Positions 19,373 through 28,880 of a DNA stretch of 38,185 nt are shown here, in pieces; the first letter of the stretch is position 1, and every line of letters begins with the position of its first letter. Position numbers and translations under genes: made by a program. Below the pieces are notes generated by a model, which was not told where the DNA came from, did no database searches, and worked only from the letters and a program-made list of their open reading frames with translations. This stretch comes from Alphaproteobacteria bacterium. Its GTDB lineage: Bacteria; Pseudomonadota; Alphaproteobacteria; Rickettsiales; UBA998. The stretch lies in the NCBI GenBank assembly GCA_004292675.1, contig RDXO01000027.1, positions 1-38,185 on the forward strand, written 5' to 3'.

Positions 19373-20209
19373 TTAGGCAAGTACTAAGGTCAAACCTTCA
19401 CGCGCCATTAGTGCCTTCCCTGCATGATGTTGTTCAATATAGTCAGCGCGCTGATCAAGAATATCATCGGTTGAGCTTGGGTCATGATGGAATAATACCA
19501 TCTTATCTACCATAGCAGCATCACCCATACGCAAGGCATGTTGCCATGTTGAATGCCCCCAACCAATATAGGAGGTGAAATTACTATCATCATAGGTACT
19601 GTCATAAATCACGACATCGCTATAGCGGATAAAATGCATCAATGACTCATCTAATTCATCCGTCACATGCTCAACATCCGTGACATAACATAAAGATTTT
19701 CCGTTCCATACAATACGGTAGGCCGTCGCACGATCAGGGTGCTGTAAAGCATAGGTATAGATTTGTATGCCACGATCCAAAAAATGCTTGTGGAATAATT
19801 CACTGCCCGCATAAAAATCATGATAATTAAGTTGTGCAGCAACTGCCTTGATGGGGATAGGAAAAAGGGGAGGGCTGATCATTTGCGATAATACTTCATC
19901 CACCATACATTCGGGGAGCAAATGCCCTGCCCATATATCCATAGAAAAATCGGGCGAAAAAATCTTAGACATACAACATAAACCAACAATATGATCAATA
20001 TGGGTATGCGAAAGCAATAAATGTGCATGGTTTGGTAAGTGATGGGCAAGATTCACGATGCCGGAACCCGCATCAAGGATGAACGTGATACCGTTGCATT
20101 GCACCTCAACGCAAGATGTATTGCCACCATAGCGCATGACAGAAGGGTGCGCGGTAGGCATTGTGCCACGCACTCCCCAAAAAGTTGCTGAGAATGTTCC
20201 TTGATCCAT
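19373..20209 (-). CDS. MBL-fold metallohydrolase, PhnP/RNase Z-like
   Basis: A 278-residue soluble protein of the metallo-beta-lactamase fold. It opens with the typical FWGVRGTMP segment, then DAGSG (46-50), the metal motif HTHIDH (68-73) and later DVEH and a C-terminal HHDP. The set of ligands is that of phosphodiesterase-type MBL enzymes (COG1235-like) rather than beta-lactamases. The substrate cannot be read; cyclic nucleotides, cyclic phosphates or RNA are possible. It is transcribed toward gyrB and its start lies 77 bases from the divergent dnaB frame. Confidence 0.7.
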   Translation of the reverse strand: MDQGTFSATFWGVRGTMPTAHPSVMRYGGNTSCVEVQCNGITFILDAGSGIVNLAHHLPNHAHLLLSHTHIDHIVGLCCMSKIFSPDFSMDIWAGHLLPECMVDEVLSQMISPPLFPIPIKAVAAQLNYHDFYAGSELFHKHFLDRGIQIYTYALQHPDRATAYRIVWNGKSLCYVTDVEHVTDELDESLMHFIRYSDVVIYDSTYDDSNFTSYIGWGHSTWQHALRMGDAAMVDKMVLFHHDPSSTDDILDQRADYIEQHHAGKALMAREGLTLVLA

Positions 20210-20274
20210 ATGGCAGTGATTCTCGATGAATAGGCTTAAGATTCAACTAAGTTTTTCCAATAAGTCATGAAGTT

Positions 20275-20304
20275 ATTGAAAAAATCATGATACTACGTTA
20301 TAAC
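20275..20304 (+). promoter_or_regulatory. Sigma70-type promoter of dnaB
   Basis: TTGAAA (20275-20280) and TATAAC (20299-20304) are 18 bases apart. The predicted transcription start, near 20311, lies beyond the first in-frame ATG at 20287, so that ATG cannot be used from this promoter. The next ATG at 20314 would give an almost leaderless message. Confidence 0.5.
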
Positions 20305-20313
20305 AGCACCTAC

Positions 20314-21852
20314 ATGAACCATTCGCACCTCTCTGATGACGCACTTGCTACTATCTTCCAACCACATGGGGATGATATGCTTTCGCATGGGGGGCAAGAG
20401 GTGGCTGTGGTGCGCCATGCACCCAGTAATCTCGATGTCGAGCAAGCCCTGCTTGGAGCTATTTTGGTGAATAATGCGGCATTGCATCATGTAGATGATC
20501 GTCTGCGCCCCGAACATTTTTATGAAGGGCTGCATCAACGGATTTTTGCAGCAATACAACTTTTTCATGATCGTGGCAATATCGCTAATCATGTGACATT
20601 GAAGCATTTTTTTAATACCCAACAAGCCAATGAAACCATACAAAATAATTATCTCACCAATCTAGCTGTTGCAGCAACGGCGGTGATTGATGTGCGTGAA
20701 TATTCCCAGATTATTTATGATCTGTATTTGCGCCGTGCCGTGATTGCTTTGGGGGAGGATATTGTCACCCAAGGCTATATACAAGATTTTGACCGAACTG
20801 CAATGCAACATATTGAAGATGCAGAACAAAAATTATTCCAACTTGCAGAAAGCGGAGATACGGGGAAGAATTTCCAGCCCTTTCGGGTTTTTGGAACGGC
20901 AGCCGTGACGATGGCGGAACATGCCTTTAAGCGTAAAGGGCAAATTGTTGGGGTGAGTACGGGGCTGCGCGATGTTGATCGTTTGCTTGGGGGGTTACAA
21001 AAATCCGATCTCGTGATTCTTGCGGGGCGACCTTCGATGGGAAAAACTGCGCTTGCTACCACGATCGCTTATAAAGCTGCATTGCAGTTTGCGCATGAAG
21101 CCGAAGCGGCACGTAAAACACAGCCACAAACTCCGATGAAATCAGTGGGTTTTTTCTCGCTTGAAATGTCTGCCGAGCAATTAGCAACGCGTATTTTGTC
21201 TGCACAAGCCAACATTAACTCCTCAGGTATTTTACGTGGCGAGTTAACCGATGAGGAATTTGCTCGTTTAATCACTACCAATCAAGAATTGGCAACCATG
21301 CCGTTTTTTGTGGATGATACGCCTGCGCTTTCAATTACTGCGGTGCGGGCGCGGGCGCGTCGGTTGAAGCGTATTCATAATCTTGGATTGATTGTGGTGG
21401 ATTATTTGCAACTTTTGACGGTAGCATCCCGCCGTTCACAAGCGAACCGCGTGCAGGAAGTATCAGAAATTACGCAAGGACTCAAAGCACTTGCTAAAGA
21501 ATTAAATGTCCCTGTTGTGGCATTATCCCAGCTTTCTCGTGCGGTGGAATCACGCGAAGATAAACGCCCGCAACTCTCTGATTTACGTGAATCAGGGAGT
21601 ATCGAGCAGGATGCGGACGTAGTGATGTTCGTCTATCGTGAGGAATATTATCTCTCACGCGGTAAGCCCGATGAAACATCTCCGAAATTCAATGAATGGC
21701 AAGAGGCAATGGAACGCGTTTATGGGCGTGCTGATGTGATTGTAGCCAAGCAACGTCATGGTGCGATTGGTACAGTAACGCTACAATTCTTCGGGGATCA
21801 AACACGCTTTGATGATCTAGCCGATGATCGCTATAGTGCTTCCATTGTATAA
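20314..21852 (+). CDS. dnaB: Replicative DNA helicase DnaB
   Basis: Hexameric helicase that unwinds the fork. From 20314 the protein has 512 residues: an N-terminal helical domain (from about SNLDVEQALLGAIL) and a RecA-type ATPase domain with Walker A GRPSMGKT, the H1a segment GFFSLEMS, Walker B LIVVDYLQLL, and LSQLSR plus ESGSIEQDAD near the end. The start is uncertain: 20287 is ruled against by the promoter, 20314 has no ribosome site, and 20377 is a third choice with GGGGAT upstream. All motifs lie downstream of every candidate. Confidence 0.93.
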   Translation: MNHSHLSDDALATIFQPHGDDMLSHGGQEVAVVRHAPSNLDVEQALLGAILVNNAALHHVDDRLRPEHFYEGLHQRIFAAIQLFHDRGNIANHVTLKHFFNTQQANETIQNNYLTNLAVAATAVIDVREYSQIIYDLYLRRAVIALGEDIVTQGYIQDFDRTAMQHIEDAEQKLFQLAESGDTGKNFQPFRVFGTAAVTMAEHAFKRKGQIVGVSTGLRDVDRLLGGLQKSDLVILAGRPSMGKTALATTIAYKAALQFAHEAEAARKTQPQTPMKSVGFFSLEMSAEQLATRILSAQANINSSGILRGELTDEEFARLITTNQELATMPFFVDDTPALSITAVRARARRLKRIHNLGLIVVDYLQLLTVASRRSQANRVQEVSEITQGLKALAKELNVPVVALSQLSRAVESREDKRPQLSDLRESGSIEQDADVVMFVYREEYYLSRGKPDETSPKFNEWQEAMERVYGRADVIVAKQRHGAIGTVTLQFFGDQTRFDDLADDRYSASIV

Positions 21853-21879
21853 TGGTAAAAGCACTATAAATCATAGAGT

Positions 21880-21931
21880 TATAGTCGTTCTTTGACATAA
21901 AAATGAGGCATTTTTTAGTCAAACGACTATA
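21880..21931. terminator. Long hairpin between convergent dnaB and zapE
   Basis: TATAGTCG-TTC-TTTGAC (from 21880) pairs with GTCAAA-CGACTATA (to 21931), leaving an A/T-rich loop. It lies midway between two convergent stops (21852 and 21959), so a bidirectional terminator is likely. Just before it, CACTATAAATCATAG (21862-21876) recurs near 34699. Confidence 0.5.
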
Positions 21932-21958
21932 TCATGCTATGATGGATCATTGATGTTC

Positions 21959-23050
21959 TTATAAGCCCCCATAACTATCCGACATCATCTCTCTTAGGCG
22001 TGATGCAGTGCGAGCGAACTCAAAACTATAGCTGCCATAATCATAAAGATGTTCGGGTTCTGCTTCCGCAGTACAAAAAAGTGTGGTTCGTGCTTCATAT
22101 AACACATCAATCAGTGTGATAAAACGAATCGACGCATTACGCTGCTCAGGTGTGAGTATGGGGATGTCCGTTAAGAACAGCACCCGCAACACGCGCACTA
22201 ATTGCAGATAATCTAGGGAAGACATCGGTGCTTCACATAGTTGCGCAAAACTACACCAACCAATCTCATGATAGGTGCGTTCAAGCGTATGGCTACGTCC
22301 ACCTGCGGTGAGGGTAAGTGGATGCGGTATATTATGCCCCGTCATTTCACAGAAGCGTTGCTCCAGATCATAGCGCGCTTTCTCATCATTAGGCGAAAAA
22401 AAACGTGGATAATAGGCACTGATACGCCCTTGGCGATAATCCCGTGGTGAATCTACCGTGATAATATGCATACGCTCTCGGATTAATTCAATAAAAGGAA
22501 GAAATTTTTGCCGTTGCAGCCCATGCTTATACAAATCTTCGGGCGGACGGTTTGAGGTGAACACCACCACACATTCATGTTCCATGAGATAAGAAAATAA
22601 CCGTGCCAGAATCATGGCATCTGCAATATCATGCACTTGCAGTTCATCAAAGCACAATAAACGCGCTGATTCTGCTACCTCACGCGCTGCAGCAAGCAGC
22701 GGATCATCGGTTGAACGCTGACGATGATAGTGAATACGTTGCTGTATTTCAAGCATAAAAGCATGAAAATGCACACGACGACGTGACATGCCTTCCGTGC
22801 ATTGATAGAACATATCCATCAGCATGGATTTTCCACGACCCACCCCTCCCCAAAGATAAATACCTTTGATGGGTTCATCGGAATCCTTGCCAAAAAACCG
22901 CTGCCAGATCGAGTTTTGAGGCTTATTCTGCATGATTAATGCCTCATGCAGTGTATGAAATGCTTGCACAACCGCTTCCTGTGCAGGATCGGGAGAGATT
23001 TCTGCATAGTCAATGCGTTGCTGATAGCGTGCAAGGGGCGTTTGGGACAT
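21959..23050 (-). CDS. zapE: Cell division ATPase ZapE (AFG1 family)
   Basis: A 363-residue AAA-type ATPase. Walker A is GGVGRGKS (68-75) and Walker B is LLCFDELQ (about 131-138), followed by VVFTSNRPPEDLY (sensor 1) and the family's LKHG-like region. In E. coli ZapE destabilises FtsZ rings; mitochondrial AFG1 helps degrade cytochrome oxidase subunits, so a role in respiratory quality control is an alternative. It follows sdhB by 29 bases on the same strand and may be the last gene of the sdh transcript. Confidence 0.88.
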   Translation of the reverse strand: MSQTPLARYQQRIDYAEISPDPAQEAVVQAFHTLHEALIMQNKPQNSIWQRFFGKDSDEPIKGIYLWGGVGRGKSMLMDMFYQCTEGMSRRRVHFHAFMLEIQQRIHYHRQRSTDDPLLAAAREVAESARLLCFDELQVHDIADAMILARLFSYLMEHECVVVFTSNRPPEDLYKHGLQRQKFLPFIELIRERMHIITVDSPRDYRQGRISAYYPRFFSPNDEKARYDLEQRFCEMTGHNIPHPLTLTAGGRSHTLERTYHEIGWCSFAQLCEAPMSSLDYLQLVRVLRVLFLTDIPILTPEQRNASIRFITLIDVLYEARTTLFCTAEAEPEHLYDYGSYSFEFARTASRLREMMSDSYGGL

Positions 23051-23079
23051 GATTGGATGCCAACGCTACCTATCTGCCC

Positions 23080-23877
23080 CTAATATTTCCTCTCAACCAT
23101 CAATTTTTTGATTTCTGCAATCGCTTTCGCAGGATTGAGTCCTTTCGGGCAGGTTTTTGCACAATTCATGATGGTGTGGCAACGATATAAACGGAACGGA
23201 TCTTCCAAATTATCCAAACGTTCACCCGTAAATTCATCGCGTGAATCAATAATCCAACGATATGCTTGCAACAAAATTGCAGGACCAAGATAACGATCTG
23301 AATTCCACCAATAGCTTGGGCATGAGGTGGAGCAACATGCGCACAAAATGCACTCATACAGACCATCCAGTTGCTCACGATCTTCAGGGGATTGCAAGCG
23401 TTCACGGGTAGGGGCTGGGGTTTGCGTTTTCAGCCACGGTTCAATCGATTCATATTGTGCATAAAAATGACGCAAATCAGGGACTAAATCTTTGATGACT
23501 TGCATGTGCGGTAACGGATAAATCGCCACATCACCTGCCACATCCTCAATGGCTTTGGTACATGCAAGGGTATTCGTGCCATCAATATTCATCGCGCAGC
23601 TACCACAAATTCCCTCACGGCATGAACGTCGGAAGGTGAGGGTGGAATCGACATGATCTTTAATGTAAATCAACGCATCCAATACCATAGGGCCACAGCT
23701 TGCAAGGTCAATCTCATAGCGATCAATGCGTGGGTTTTTCGGCACACCTGTGGCATCGACATCATCAGGATTCCAACGGTAAATGTTAAAAGCACGCACA
23801 CGCGCCGCTCCTTCAGGTGCAGCGAATGTTTCGCCTTTGGTGGGTTTTGAATGTTTAGGTAAGGTAAATTCAGCCAT
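23080..23877 (-). CDS. sdhB: Succinate dehydrogenase iron-sulfur subunit
   Basis: Electron-transfer subunit of complex II. The 265 residues carry all three cluster sites: [2Fe-2S] CREGICGSC with a later C (TLAC), [4Fe-4S] [12 protein letters not shown] and [3Fe-4S] [17 protein letters not shown]. The length matches alphaproteobacterial SdhB. AGGAG precedes the ATG by about 5-6 bases. Unlike the usual sdhCDAB order, two unrelated genes separate it from sdhA. Confidence 0.96.
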   Translation of the reverse strand: MAEFTLPKHSKPTKGETFAAPEGAARVRAFNIYRWNPDDVDATGVPKNPRIDRYEIDLASCGPMVLDALIYIKDHVDSTLTFRRSCREGICGSCAMNIDGTNTLACTKAIEDVAGDVAIYPLPHMQVIKDLVPDLRHFYAQYESIEPWLKTQTPAPTRERLQSPEDREQLDGLYECILCACCSTSCPSYWWNSDRYLGPAILLQAYRWIIDSRDEFTGERLDNLEDPFRLYRCHTIMNCAKTCPKGLNPAKAIAEIKKLMVERKY

Positions 23878-23886
23878 AAAATACTC

Positions 23887-24168
23887 CTAGTAACTTTGTG
23901 TCTGGGGTGTGGTATGTGATGATTGTGATGGTGATGAGGGAGTAAGTGCTATTTTCTTCCGAAGCCCGTTTAGCATCCAATAAGCAGTTGCAGATTCAGC
24001 GCATACCATGATCAAAAAGGTCACAGCAAGTTTAGCATCCTCAAAAACAAAATAAAAATACGCACTCCATCCAATCATGGTCAAAATAAGCAAACCAAAC
24101 ATCACTGACATAACACGCAAGTTTTTCGTAAGCTCCTCTTTTGTTTTTGGGGCATCGGTAGTGGTCAT
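23887..24168 (-). CDS. Small two-helix membrane protein, unknown
   Basis: A 93-residue protein with two predicted membrane helices (about 18-40 and 45-67) flanked by a charged N-terminus (KTKEELTKN) and a Ser/Thr/Gln-rich polar tail. I do not recognise a family. AAGG lies about 9 bases upstream. It starts 5 bases after the stop of the M48 lipoprotein and ends 9 bases before sdhB, so it is firmly inside the sdh operon; an assembly or accessory role for complex II is an inference from position. Confidence 0.75.
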   Translation of the reverse strand: MTTTDAPKTKEELTKNLRVMSVMFGLLILTMIGWSAYFYFVFEDAKLAVTFLIMVCAESATAYWMLNGLRKKIALTPSSPSQSSHTTPQTQSY

Positions 24169-24173
24169 AGCAT

Positions 24174-24992
24174 TTATCCTTTCTTCATCATAGGAATAAG
24201 GGGTTGTCCGTTTGCTTGCTTCGATTGTATCTCAGCAATCGTCTTTTTCAAGTTAACATAACGCTCAGGATTGGTGGGATGGGTGGTGGATGTGTAGATT
24301 CCATCAGGATTTGCCACAGACATGCGCCGCCAAAATTCTGGTGCGGCTGCCACATCATATCCCGCACGCGCTAAAATATACAAACCAACATAATCCGCTT
24401 CGCGCTCAAACTTGCTGGAGTAACGCAGCAAAGCCCGTTGCGCTCCTAATTGGCTTAAAGCACCTCCTGTGTTAATGCCTTGCGATGCTGCCAATGCATC
24501 ACCCAAAGTACCCAAAATGCCACCTATAGCAGTATTTTGTTGCTGCCCTTGTGGATGCATCATGATGTTATGTGCCATTTCGTGCGCAAGGATTAATCCA
24601 AGCTCGCTATCATTATGAGTAAAGGCAACCATTTCAGGAAAAATCACTACTTTTTCCCCGTTCGCATAGGCGTTTAACCCGCCTTTATTGGCCACTTCAA
24701 TATTGAACGCGCATTTATGTTGCTGCCCAAACATTTCAATGCATTGTTGATGGGCTGCTTGTTGAGTGCGCGCCCCAACATCATTCACGCGTTGCATGAT
24801 CGACTGACGATTGAGTGTTATAGGAGATGCGGATTGTTCTCGTGCAGATCGCGCAACGCGTTCATGTTCCATGCGTTCTTGTTCTAATTCAGCCTGCGTT
24901 GCCTTCGGTGAATAGGTCATAGAATTATGGCACGCCGTGAGCGTGAGGGCGCATGATGCAGCAACAACAAAATTTATGATAAATCGATTCAT
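24174..24992 (-). CDS. M48 family metallopeptidase, lipoprotein
   Basis: A 272-residue predicted lipoprotein. The signal ends in the lipobox LTAC (Cys21), so it is anchored in the outer or inner membrane facing the periplasm. The zinc site is HEMAH (H137, E138, H141) with the third ligand in FEREAD about 55 residues on, as in the M48C/LoiP-BepA type. These enzymes degrade misfolded envelope proteins. The ATG overlaps the sdhA stop by one base (TAATG), a tight coupling that places it in the sdh operon. Its substrate is unknown. Confidence 0.85.
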   Translation of the reverse strand: MNRFIINFVVAASCALTLTACHNSMTYSPKATQAELEQERMEHERVARSAREQSASPITLNRQSIMQRVNDVGARTQQAAHQQCIEMFGQQHKCAFNIEVANKGGLNAYANGEKVVIFPEMVAFTHNDSELGLILAHEMAHNIMMHPQGQQQNTAIGGILGTLGDALAASQGINTGGALSQLGAQRALLRYSSKFEREADYVGLYILARAGYDVAAAPEFWRRMSVANPDGIYTSTTHPTNPERYVNLKKTIAEIQSKQANGQPLIPMMKKG

Positions 24993-26785
24993 TAATAGAC
25001 TCGTGCTTTTGGTGGAATATATTCAGCTTCATCCGTGAGGGTATAAAGATGCACAGGACGATAATCGATGGTCACACCGTTAGTTGTATCAAACCATGCG
25101 AGTGTATGCTTCATCCAATTCTCATCATCGCGTTCAGGATAATCTTCCTGCGCGTGCGCCCCGCGACTTTCCTTACGGTTTTCTGCTGAGTGCATGGTGA
25201 CGGAGGCTTGTCCAAGCAAATTATCAAGTTCCAGTGTTTCCACTAAATCACTATTCCATACAAGGCTGCGATCTTTTAATCCTATATGGGAAAAAGATGC
25301 GACGATCTCATCAATCTTGACACAACCTTCACGCAATATTTTATCAGTACGGAATACGGCAGCATGATTTTGCATGGTGCGTTGCATAGCACGACGTATC
25401 TCAGAAGTTGTGTTTGAACCAGACGCATAACGCAATTCATCAAAGCGGGCTAAGGCACGTTCCGTTGCAGCAACACATGGCGTGCGTGGAGGCATATTCG
25501 GTTTGAGAATATCACGCGCACGATGTGCCGCTGCTCGCCCAAAAACCACCAAATCCAATAGGGAGTTTGATCCCAAACGATTCGCCCCATGCACGGATAC
25601 GCACCCTGCTTCACCAATCGCCATGAGTCCGGGGATCACGGCATCAGGATTGCCATTATAAAGAGTCACTACTTCCGTATGATAATTGGTTGGAATGCCA
25701 CCCATATTATAATGTACCGTTGGCAATACGGGGATCGGCTCTCTCGTGACATCAACGCCTGCAAAGACTTTGGCTGTTTCTGCAATACCCGGCAGACGCT
25801 TATGAATCACATCGCCACCTAAATGATCAAGGTGCAGATAAATATGATCCTTATTCGGACCGACACCACGCCCTTCATTGATTTCCATCGTCATCGAACG
25901 ACTCACCACATCGCGTGATGCCAAATCCTTGGCAGAAGGAGCATAACGCTCCATGAAGCGTTCACCTTCAGAGTTAGTGAGGTATCCACCTTCACCACGT
26001 ACACCCTCGGTAATTAAGCAACCTGCGCCATAGACTCCCGTCGGGTGAAACTGCACAAATTCCATATCTTGCAGTGGAATCCCTGCACGTAGTGCCATGC
26101 CCCCGCCATCACCTGTGCAGGTATGGGCGGATGTGCATGAGAAATAAGCGCGACCATATCCACCCGTGGCAAGCACCACCATATGTGCATTAAAGCGATG
26201 GATCGTGCCATCATCAAGATTCCATGCTAGAATTCCACAACATTCGCCATGCTCATTCATCAGCAAATCAAGAGCGAAATATTCAATGAAAAATTCAGCT
26301 TTGTGGCGTAGTGCTTGGGTATAGAGTGTATGCAAAATCGCATGACCAGTACGATCCGCTGCGGCGCATGTGCGCTGTGCTGCAGGACCTTTGCCATAAT
26401 TGGTTGTCATACCCCCAAAAGGACGTTGATAGATTTTTCCATCCTCAGTACGCGAAAAAGGCACGCCATAATGCTCTAGCTCAATCACGGCATCAATAGC
26501 GTTTTTACACATATATTCAATCGCATCTTGATCACCAAGCCAATCTGATCCCTTGATGGTATCATACATATGCCAACGCCAATTATCTTCTCCCATATTG
26601 GCTAGAGCTGCACTAATGCCACCCTGTGCTGCGACTGTATGGCTGCGTGTAGGGAACACTTTTGTAATACATGCGGTTTTCAACCCCACTTCTGCCATAC
26701 CAAAGGTAGCGCGCAAACCCGCTCCGCCAGCACCTACAACCACCACATCGTGATGATGATCAATAATAGGATAGGATGATGTCAT
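24992..26785 (-). CDS. sdhA: Succinate dehydrogenase flavoprotein subunit
   Basis: Catalytic subunit of complex II, oxidising succinate to fumarate. The 597 residues show the FAD-binding GAGGAGLRA near the start, the flavinylation motif [14 protein letters not shown] (covalent His), QFHPTG, RGEGG with the active-site Arg, the HxMGG-type segment [10 protein letters not shown] and the C-terminal [16 protein letters not shown]. All catalytic regions are intact. Follows sdhD by 31 bases; its stop is fused to the M48 start. Confidence 0.97.
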   Translation of the reverse strand: MTSSYPIIDHHHDVVVVGAGGAGLRATFGMAEVGLKTACITKVFPTRSHTVAAQGGISAALANMGEDNWRWHMYDTIKGSDWLGDQDAIEYMCKNAIDAVIELEHYGVPFSRTEDGKIYQRPFGGMTTNYGKGPAAQRTCAAADRTGHAILHTLYTQALRHKAEFFIEYFALDLLMNEHGECCGILAWNLDDGTIHRFNAHMVVLATGGYGRAYFSCTSAHTCTGDGGGMALRAGIPLQDMEFVQFHPTGVYGAGCLITEGVRGEGGYLTNSEGERFMERYAPSAKDLASRDVVSRSMTMEINEGRGVGPNKDHIYLHLDHLGGDVIHKRLPGIAETAKVFAGVDVTREPIPVLPTVHYNMGGIPTNYHTEVVTLYNGNPDAVIPGLMAIGEAGCVSVHGANRLGSNSLLDLVVFGRAAAHRARDILKPNMPPRTPCVAATERALARFDELRYASGSNTTSEIRRAMQRTMQNHAAVFRTDKILREGCVKIDEIVASFSHIGLKDRSLVWNSDLVETLELDNLLGQASVTMHSAENRKESRGAHAQEDYPERDDENWMKHTLAWFDTTNGVTIDYRPVHLYTLTDEAEYIPPKARVY

Positions 26786-26816
26786 AAAATAATACTTCCC
26801 AAAGAAACAAATGAAT

Positions 26817-27212
26817 TTAGATGTAATAATGTAATTTCGCTACAGATGCGATACTTGCAATGGTAGCGAAGATAAATATACCTTTTATGAGTACCAATGC
26901 AGCGATTTTGATGCACGGCTTATGCACATAATCCTCGATCACGACTTGCAAGCCTAGGCGCGCATGATGAAACAAAGCAAGGAATAAAAAGACAGAGAAG
27001 ATCGCATTAAAGGGGTAGCTCATCCAATTAGCTAAATCGATAGGATCAGGCAAACGCACCATGCTGATCATCGAAATAATGAACCACATGGCTAAAGGGA
27101 GGATTGCTAATGCTGTAAGGCGTTGCCATACCCAATGATGCGTTCCCTCATGGGCAGAACCAAGCCCACGGGCGCGGGAAAGATGGCTACGTAAACGATT
27201 ATGTTGGCTCAT
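26817..27212 (-). CDS. sdhD: Succinate dehydrogenase membrane anchor subunit
   Basis: 131-residue anchor with three membrane helices that binds heme b and ubiquinone with SdhC. The [11 protein letters not shown] opening and [18 protein letters not shown] (heme-ligand His and quinone-site Asp-Tyr) are typical. GGAGT lies about 6 bases before the ATG, which overlaps the sdhC end by 14 bases. Confidence 0.9.
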   Translation of the reverse strand: MSQHNRLRSHLSRARGLGSAHEGTHHWVWQRLTALAILPLAMWFIISMISMVRLPDPIDLANWMSYPFNAIFSVFLFLALFHHARLGLQVVIEDYVHKPCIKIAALVLIKGIFIFATIASIASVAKLHYYI

Positions 27213-27615
27213 AGGATACTCCGTTCAAAATAATCATCCATGTGATGATGGTGCAGGTTGCGGTGATGCATAGCACGGCAATCCCTGATTTAGTCATGGA
27301 ACGGATCGAGAAACCCTTGCCCATATCCCAAAAAAGGTGACGAACACCGTTACTTGCGTGATAATAGAATGCGGCACTCCATGCGATAAGAAACATTGTG
27401 CCGATGGTGCTTGTAAATGCTACATTGACCGTTTCATGGGCAATAGGATTATAAGCAGCGCAAAAAATCCATACGGCAAATACCAACGAGCCAAGGGATA
27501 GAAAAACGCCACTAGCGCGATGCATAATGGAGAGTACAGAAGAAATCTGCGGTTTATATATCCCCAGATGCGGAGAAAGAGGGCGTTGCACCCCTGAAGG
27601 TTTTTGTGAACTCAT
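27199..27615 (-). CDS. sdhC: Succinate dehydrogenase cytochrome b556 subunit
   Basis: 138-residue membrane subunit with three helices. It shows the PLSPHLGIYKPQ start, MHRASGV (quinone site) and the heme-ligand segment HASNGVRHLFWD. The ATG at 27615 is preferred over a GTG at 27624 because AGG sits 9 bases upstream. A 12-base perfect palindrome ATATGTACATAT (27635-27646) lies just upstream in the promoter region and could be an operator. Confidence 0.9.
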   Translation of the reverse strand: MSSQKPSGVQRPLSPHLGIYKPQISSVLSIMHRASGVFLSLGSLVFAVWIFCAAYNPIAHETVNVAFTSTIGTMFLIAWSAAFYYHASNGVRHLFWDMGKGFSIRSMTKSGIAVLCITATCTIITWMIILNGVSYEPT

Positions 27616-27700
27616 GCGTAACACCTAATGTAATATATGTACATATCACTATGTAAATACGTAATGATAAAATTAAAGTACTCCAGATATAATTATTTCT

Positions 27701-27733
27701 AAAAGAAAAAGGGGAAGACTTCAAGCCTTCCCC
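27701..27733 (-). terminator. Intrinsic terminator of ctrA
   Basis: On the minus strand GGGGAAGGCT and AGTCTTCCCC form a 10-bp stem (one G-U pair) around a 3-base loop (27711-27733), followed by a T-rich tail (27701-27710). It lies 27 bases after the ctrA stop. Confidence 0.85.
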
Positions 27734-27760
27734 CTCCTATTAAGGATACATAGAGTGATT

Positions 27761-28483
27761 TTATACGCCTTCTGTGGCTTTTGTGGATACATCCACTGTT
27801 GGAGCTAATTCTGGCTCTTTCAGTACATAACCACGTCCCCATACGGTTTCGATATAATTATCGCCACCCGAAGCATCAGAGAGCTTTTTACGCAATTTGC
27901 ATACAAATACGTCAATGATTTTCAGCTCAGGTTCATCAATGCCACCATAAAGGTGATTGAGGAACATTTCTTTGGTGAGGGTTGAACCTTTGCGTAGCGA
28001 GAGCAACTCAAGAATAGCATATTCTTTGCTGGTGAGATGCACTGCCTTGCTATCCACTTCAACGGATCGTGTATCCAAATTAACCACCAATTTTCCTGTG
28101 CGGATGATGGATTCAGAATGCCCCTTAGAACGACGAACAATCGCTTGAATACGTGCGATAAGCTCCCCTTTGTTGAATGGCTTAGTCAGATAATCATCTG
28201 CACCATAGCCTAGACCTTTAATCTTCTGATCTGGACCAGAAAGACCAGAGAGAATGAGAATCGGAGTGGTGATTTTAGCTGCACGAAAACGACGCAATAC
28301 TTCGTATCCATCAATATCTGGCAGCATTAAATCTAAAATAATGATATCATAATCATAAATACGACCAATTTCTAGGCCTTCTTCTCCTAGTTCGGTTGTG
28401 TCGCAAATGATCCCCTCAGATGCAAGCGAAAGCTCAATAGCTTTGGCTGTGGATGCATCATCTTCAACTAATAATACGCGCAT
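27761..28483 (-). CDS. ctrA: Cell-cycle response regulator CtrA
   Basis: Master regulator of the alphaproteobacterial cell cycle, activating division and motility genes and, in Caulobacter, blocking replication initiation. The 240 residues have a receiver domain with acidic pocket D8/D9, phosphoacceptor D51 (IILDLMLPD) and K101, and an OmpR-type winged-helix domain with the nearly invariant CtrA helix [24 protein letters not shown] (ends near 178-201). The C-terminus is a longer, Thr/Val-rich tail ending EGV and lacks the two terminal alanines that target Caulobacter CtrA to ClpXP. Divergent from fliI, with a likely GANTC-controlled promoter and a CtrA-type box between them. Confidence 0.96.
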   Translation of the reverse strand: MRVLLVEDDASTAKAIELSLASEGIICDTTELGEEGLEIGRIYDYDIIILDLMLPDIDGYEVLRRFRAAKITTPILILSGLSGPDQKIKGLGYGADDYLTKPFNKGELIARIQAIVRRSKGHSESIIRTGKLVVNLDTRSVEVDSKAVHLTSKEYAILELLSLRKGSTLTKEMFLNHLYGGIDEPELKIIDVFVCKLRKKLSDASGGDNYIETVWGRGYVLKEPELAPTVDVSTKATEGV

Positions 28484-28514
28484 AACGGACTTATCCTCTT
28501 CATAGATGGTGTGT

Positions 28515-28541
28515 ATAATAGAGAAATATACCTTAGAGTCC
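28515..28541 (-). promoter_or_regulatory. Putative ctrA promoter with GANTC methylation site
   Basis: On the minus strand TATTAT (28515-28520) is a good -10, about 35 bases before the ctrA ATG. The -35 position is occupied by GGACTC, which contains a GANTC site (28536-28540), the target of the CcrM methylase. Caulobacter ctrA P1 also has GANTC at its -35 region, so methylation-gated timing is plausible. A GANTC is expected about every 256 bases by chance, so position is the main support. Confidence 0.45.
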
Positions 28542-28702
28542 GCTTTAGTAACTTTTTATCGAGATAAAAACAAGATAGTAAAAAAACTCTCAGGTGCATT
28601 CCAACAATGATTGCATGATATAGAACATATTGAAACATATTTCCAGTGTTTATAATAGCCTTTATGTTAATTCTTTGCAACGACTTTTATTAATTTTTTC
28701 AT

Positions 28703-28718
28703 TTAGTGTGGAATTAAC
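28703..28718. promoter_or_regulatory. CtrA-type binding box in the ctrA-fliI gap
   Basis: TTAG-N7-TTAAC matches the CtrA consensus TTAA-N7-TTAAC at all but one base. It lies between divergent ctrA and fliI and could serve autoregulation or fliI control. One mismatch in an AT-rich region makes this tentative. Confidence 0.4.
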
Positions 28719-28761
28719 CACATTTATAGTGCATTGAAGCGCGTTTGGTGCAATATTTGCT

Positions 28762-28820
28762 ATACTCATCGCACATGAAGATGCGTCGTATCTACATGTG
28801 GAAAAGATGAGTATTTTTAA
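28762..28820 (+). repeat. Stem-loop sharing its arm with the 32556 palindrome
   Basis: ATACTCATC (28762-28770) pairs exactly with GATGAGTAT (28806-28814), and CACATG (28772-28777) with CATGTG (28795-28800). Five T follow on the plus strand, as in an intrinsic terminator. TATACTCATCGCACAT at its left arm is identical to the left arm of the perfect palindrome at 32556-32593. An extended -10 (TGCTATACT, 28758-28766) overlaps the left arm. Confidence 0.5.
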
Positions 28821-28823
28821 TAA

Positions 28824-28880
28824 GATATACCCTTGATTTCACTTGGCAGACTCAAGTCCTTGAAATGAAATGGGTATATC
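28824..28880 (+). repeat. Long imperfect hairpin in the fliI leader
   Basis: GATATACCC (28824-28832) pairs with GGGTATATC (28872-28880); inner parts TTGATTTCA/TGAAAT and ACTTG/CAAGT also pair around a 7-base loop. It ends about 12 bases before AGGAGA of fliI, so it would fold in the fliI leader. A second GANTC (28849-28853) sits in its loop. Confidence 0.5.

Noticed and set aside
27635..27646. ATATGTACATAT as a specific operator for sdh
   Set aside because: A 12-base palindrome in AT-rich sequence is not decisive and matches no regulator I can name; kept only as a note under sdhC.
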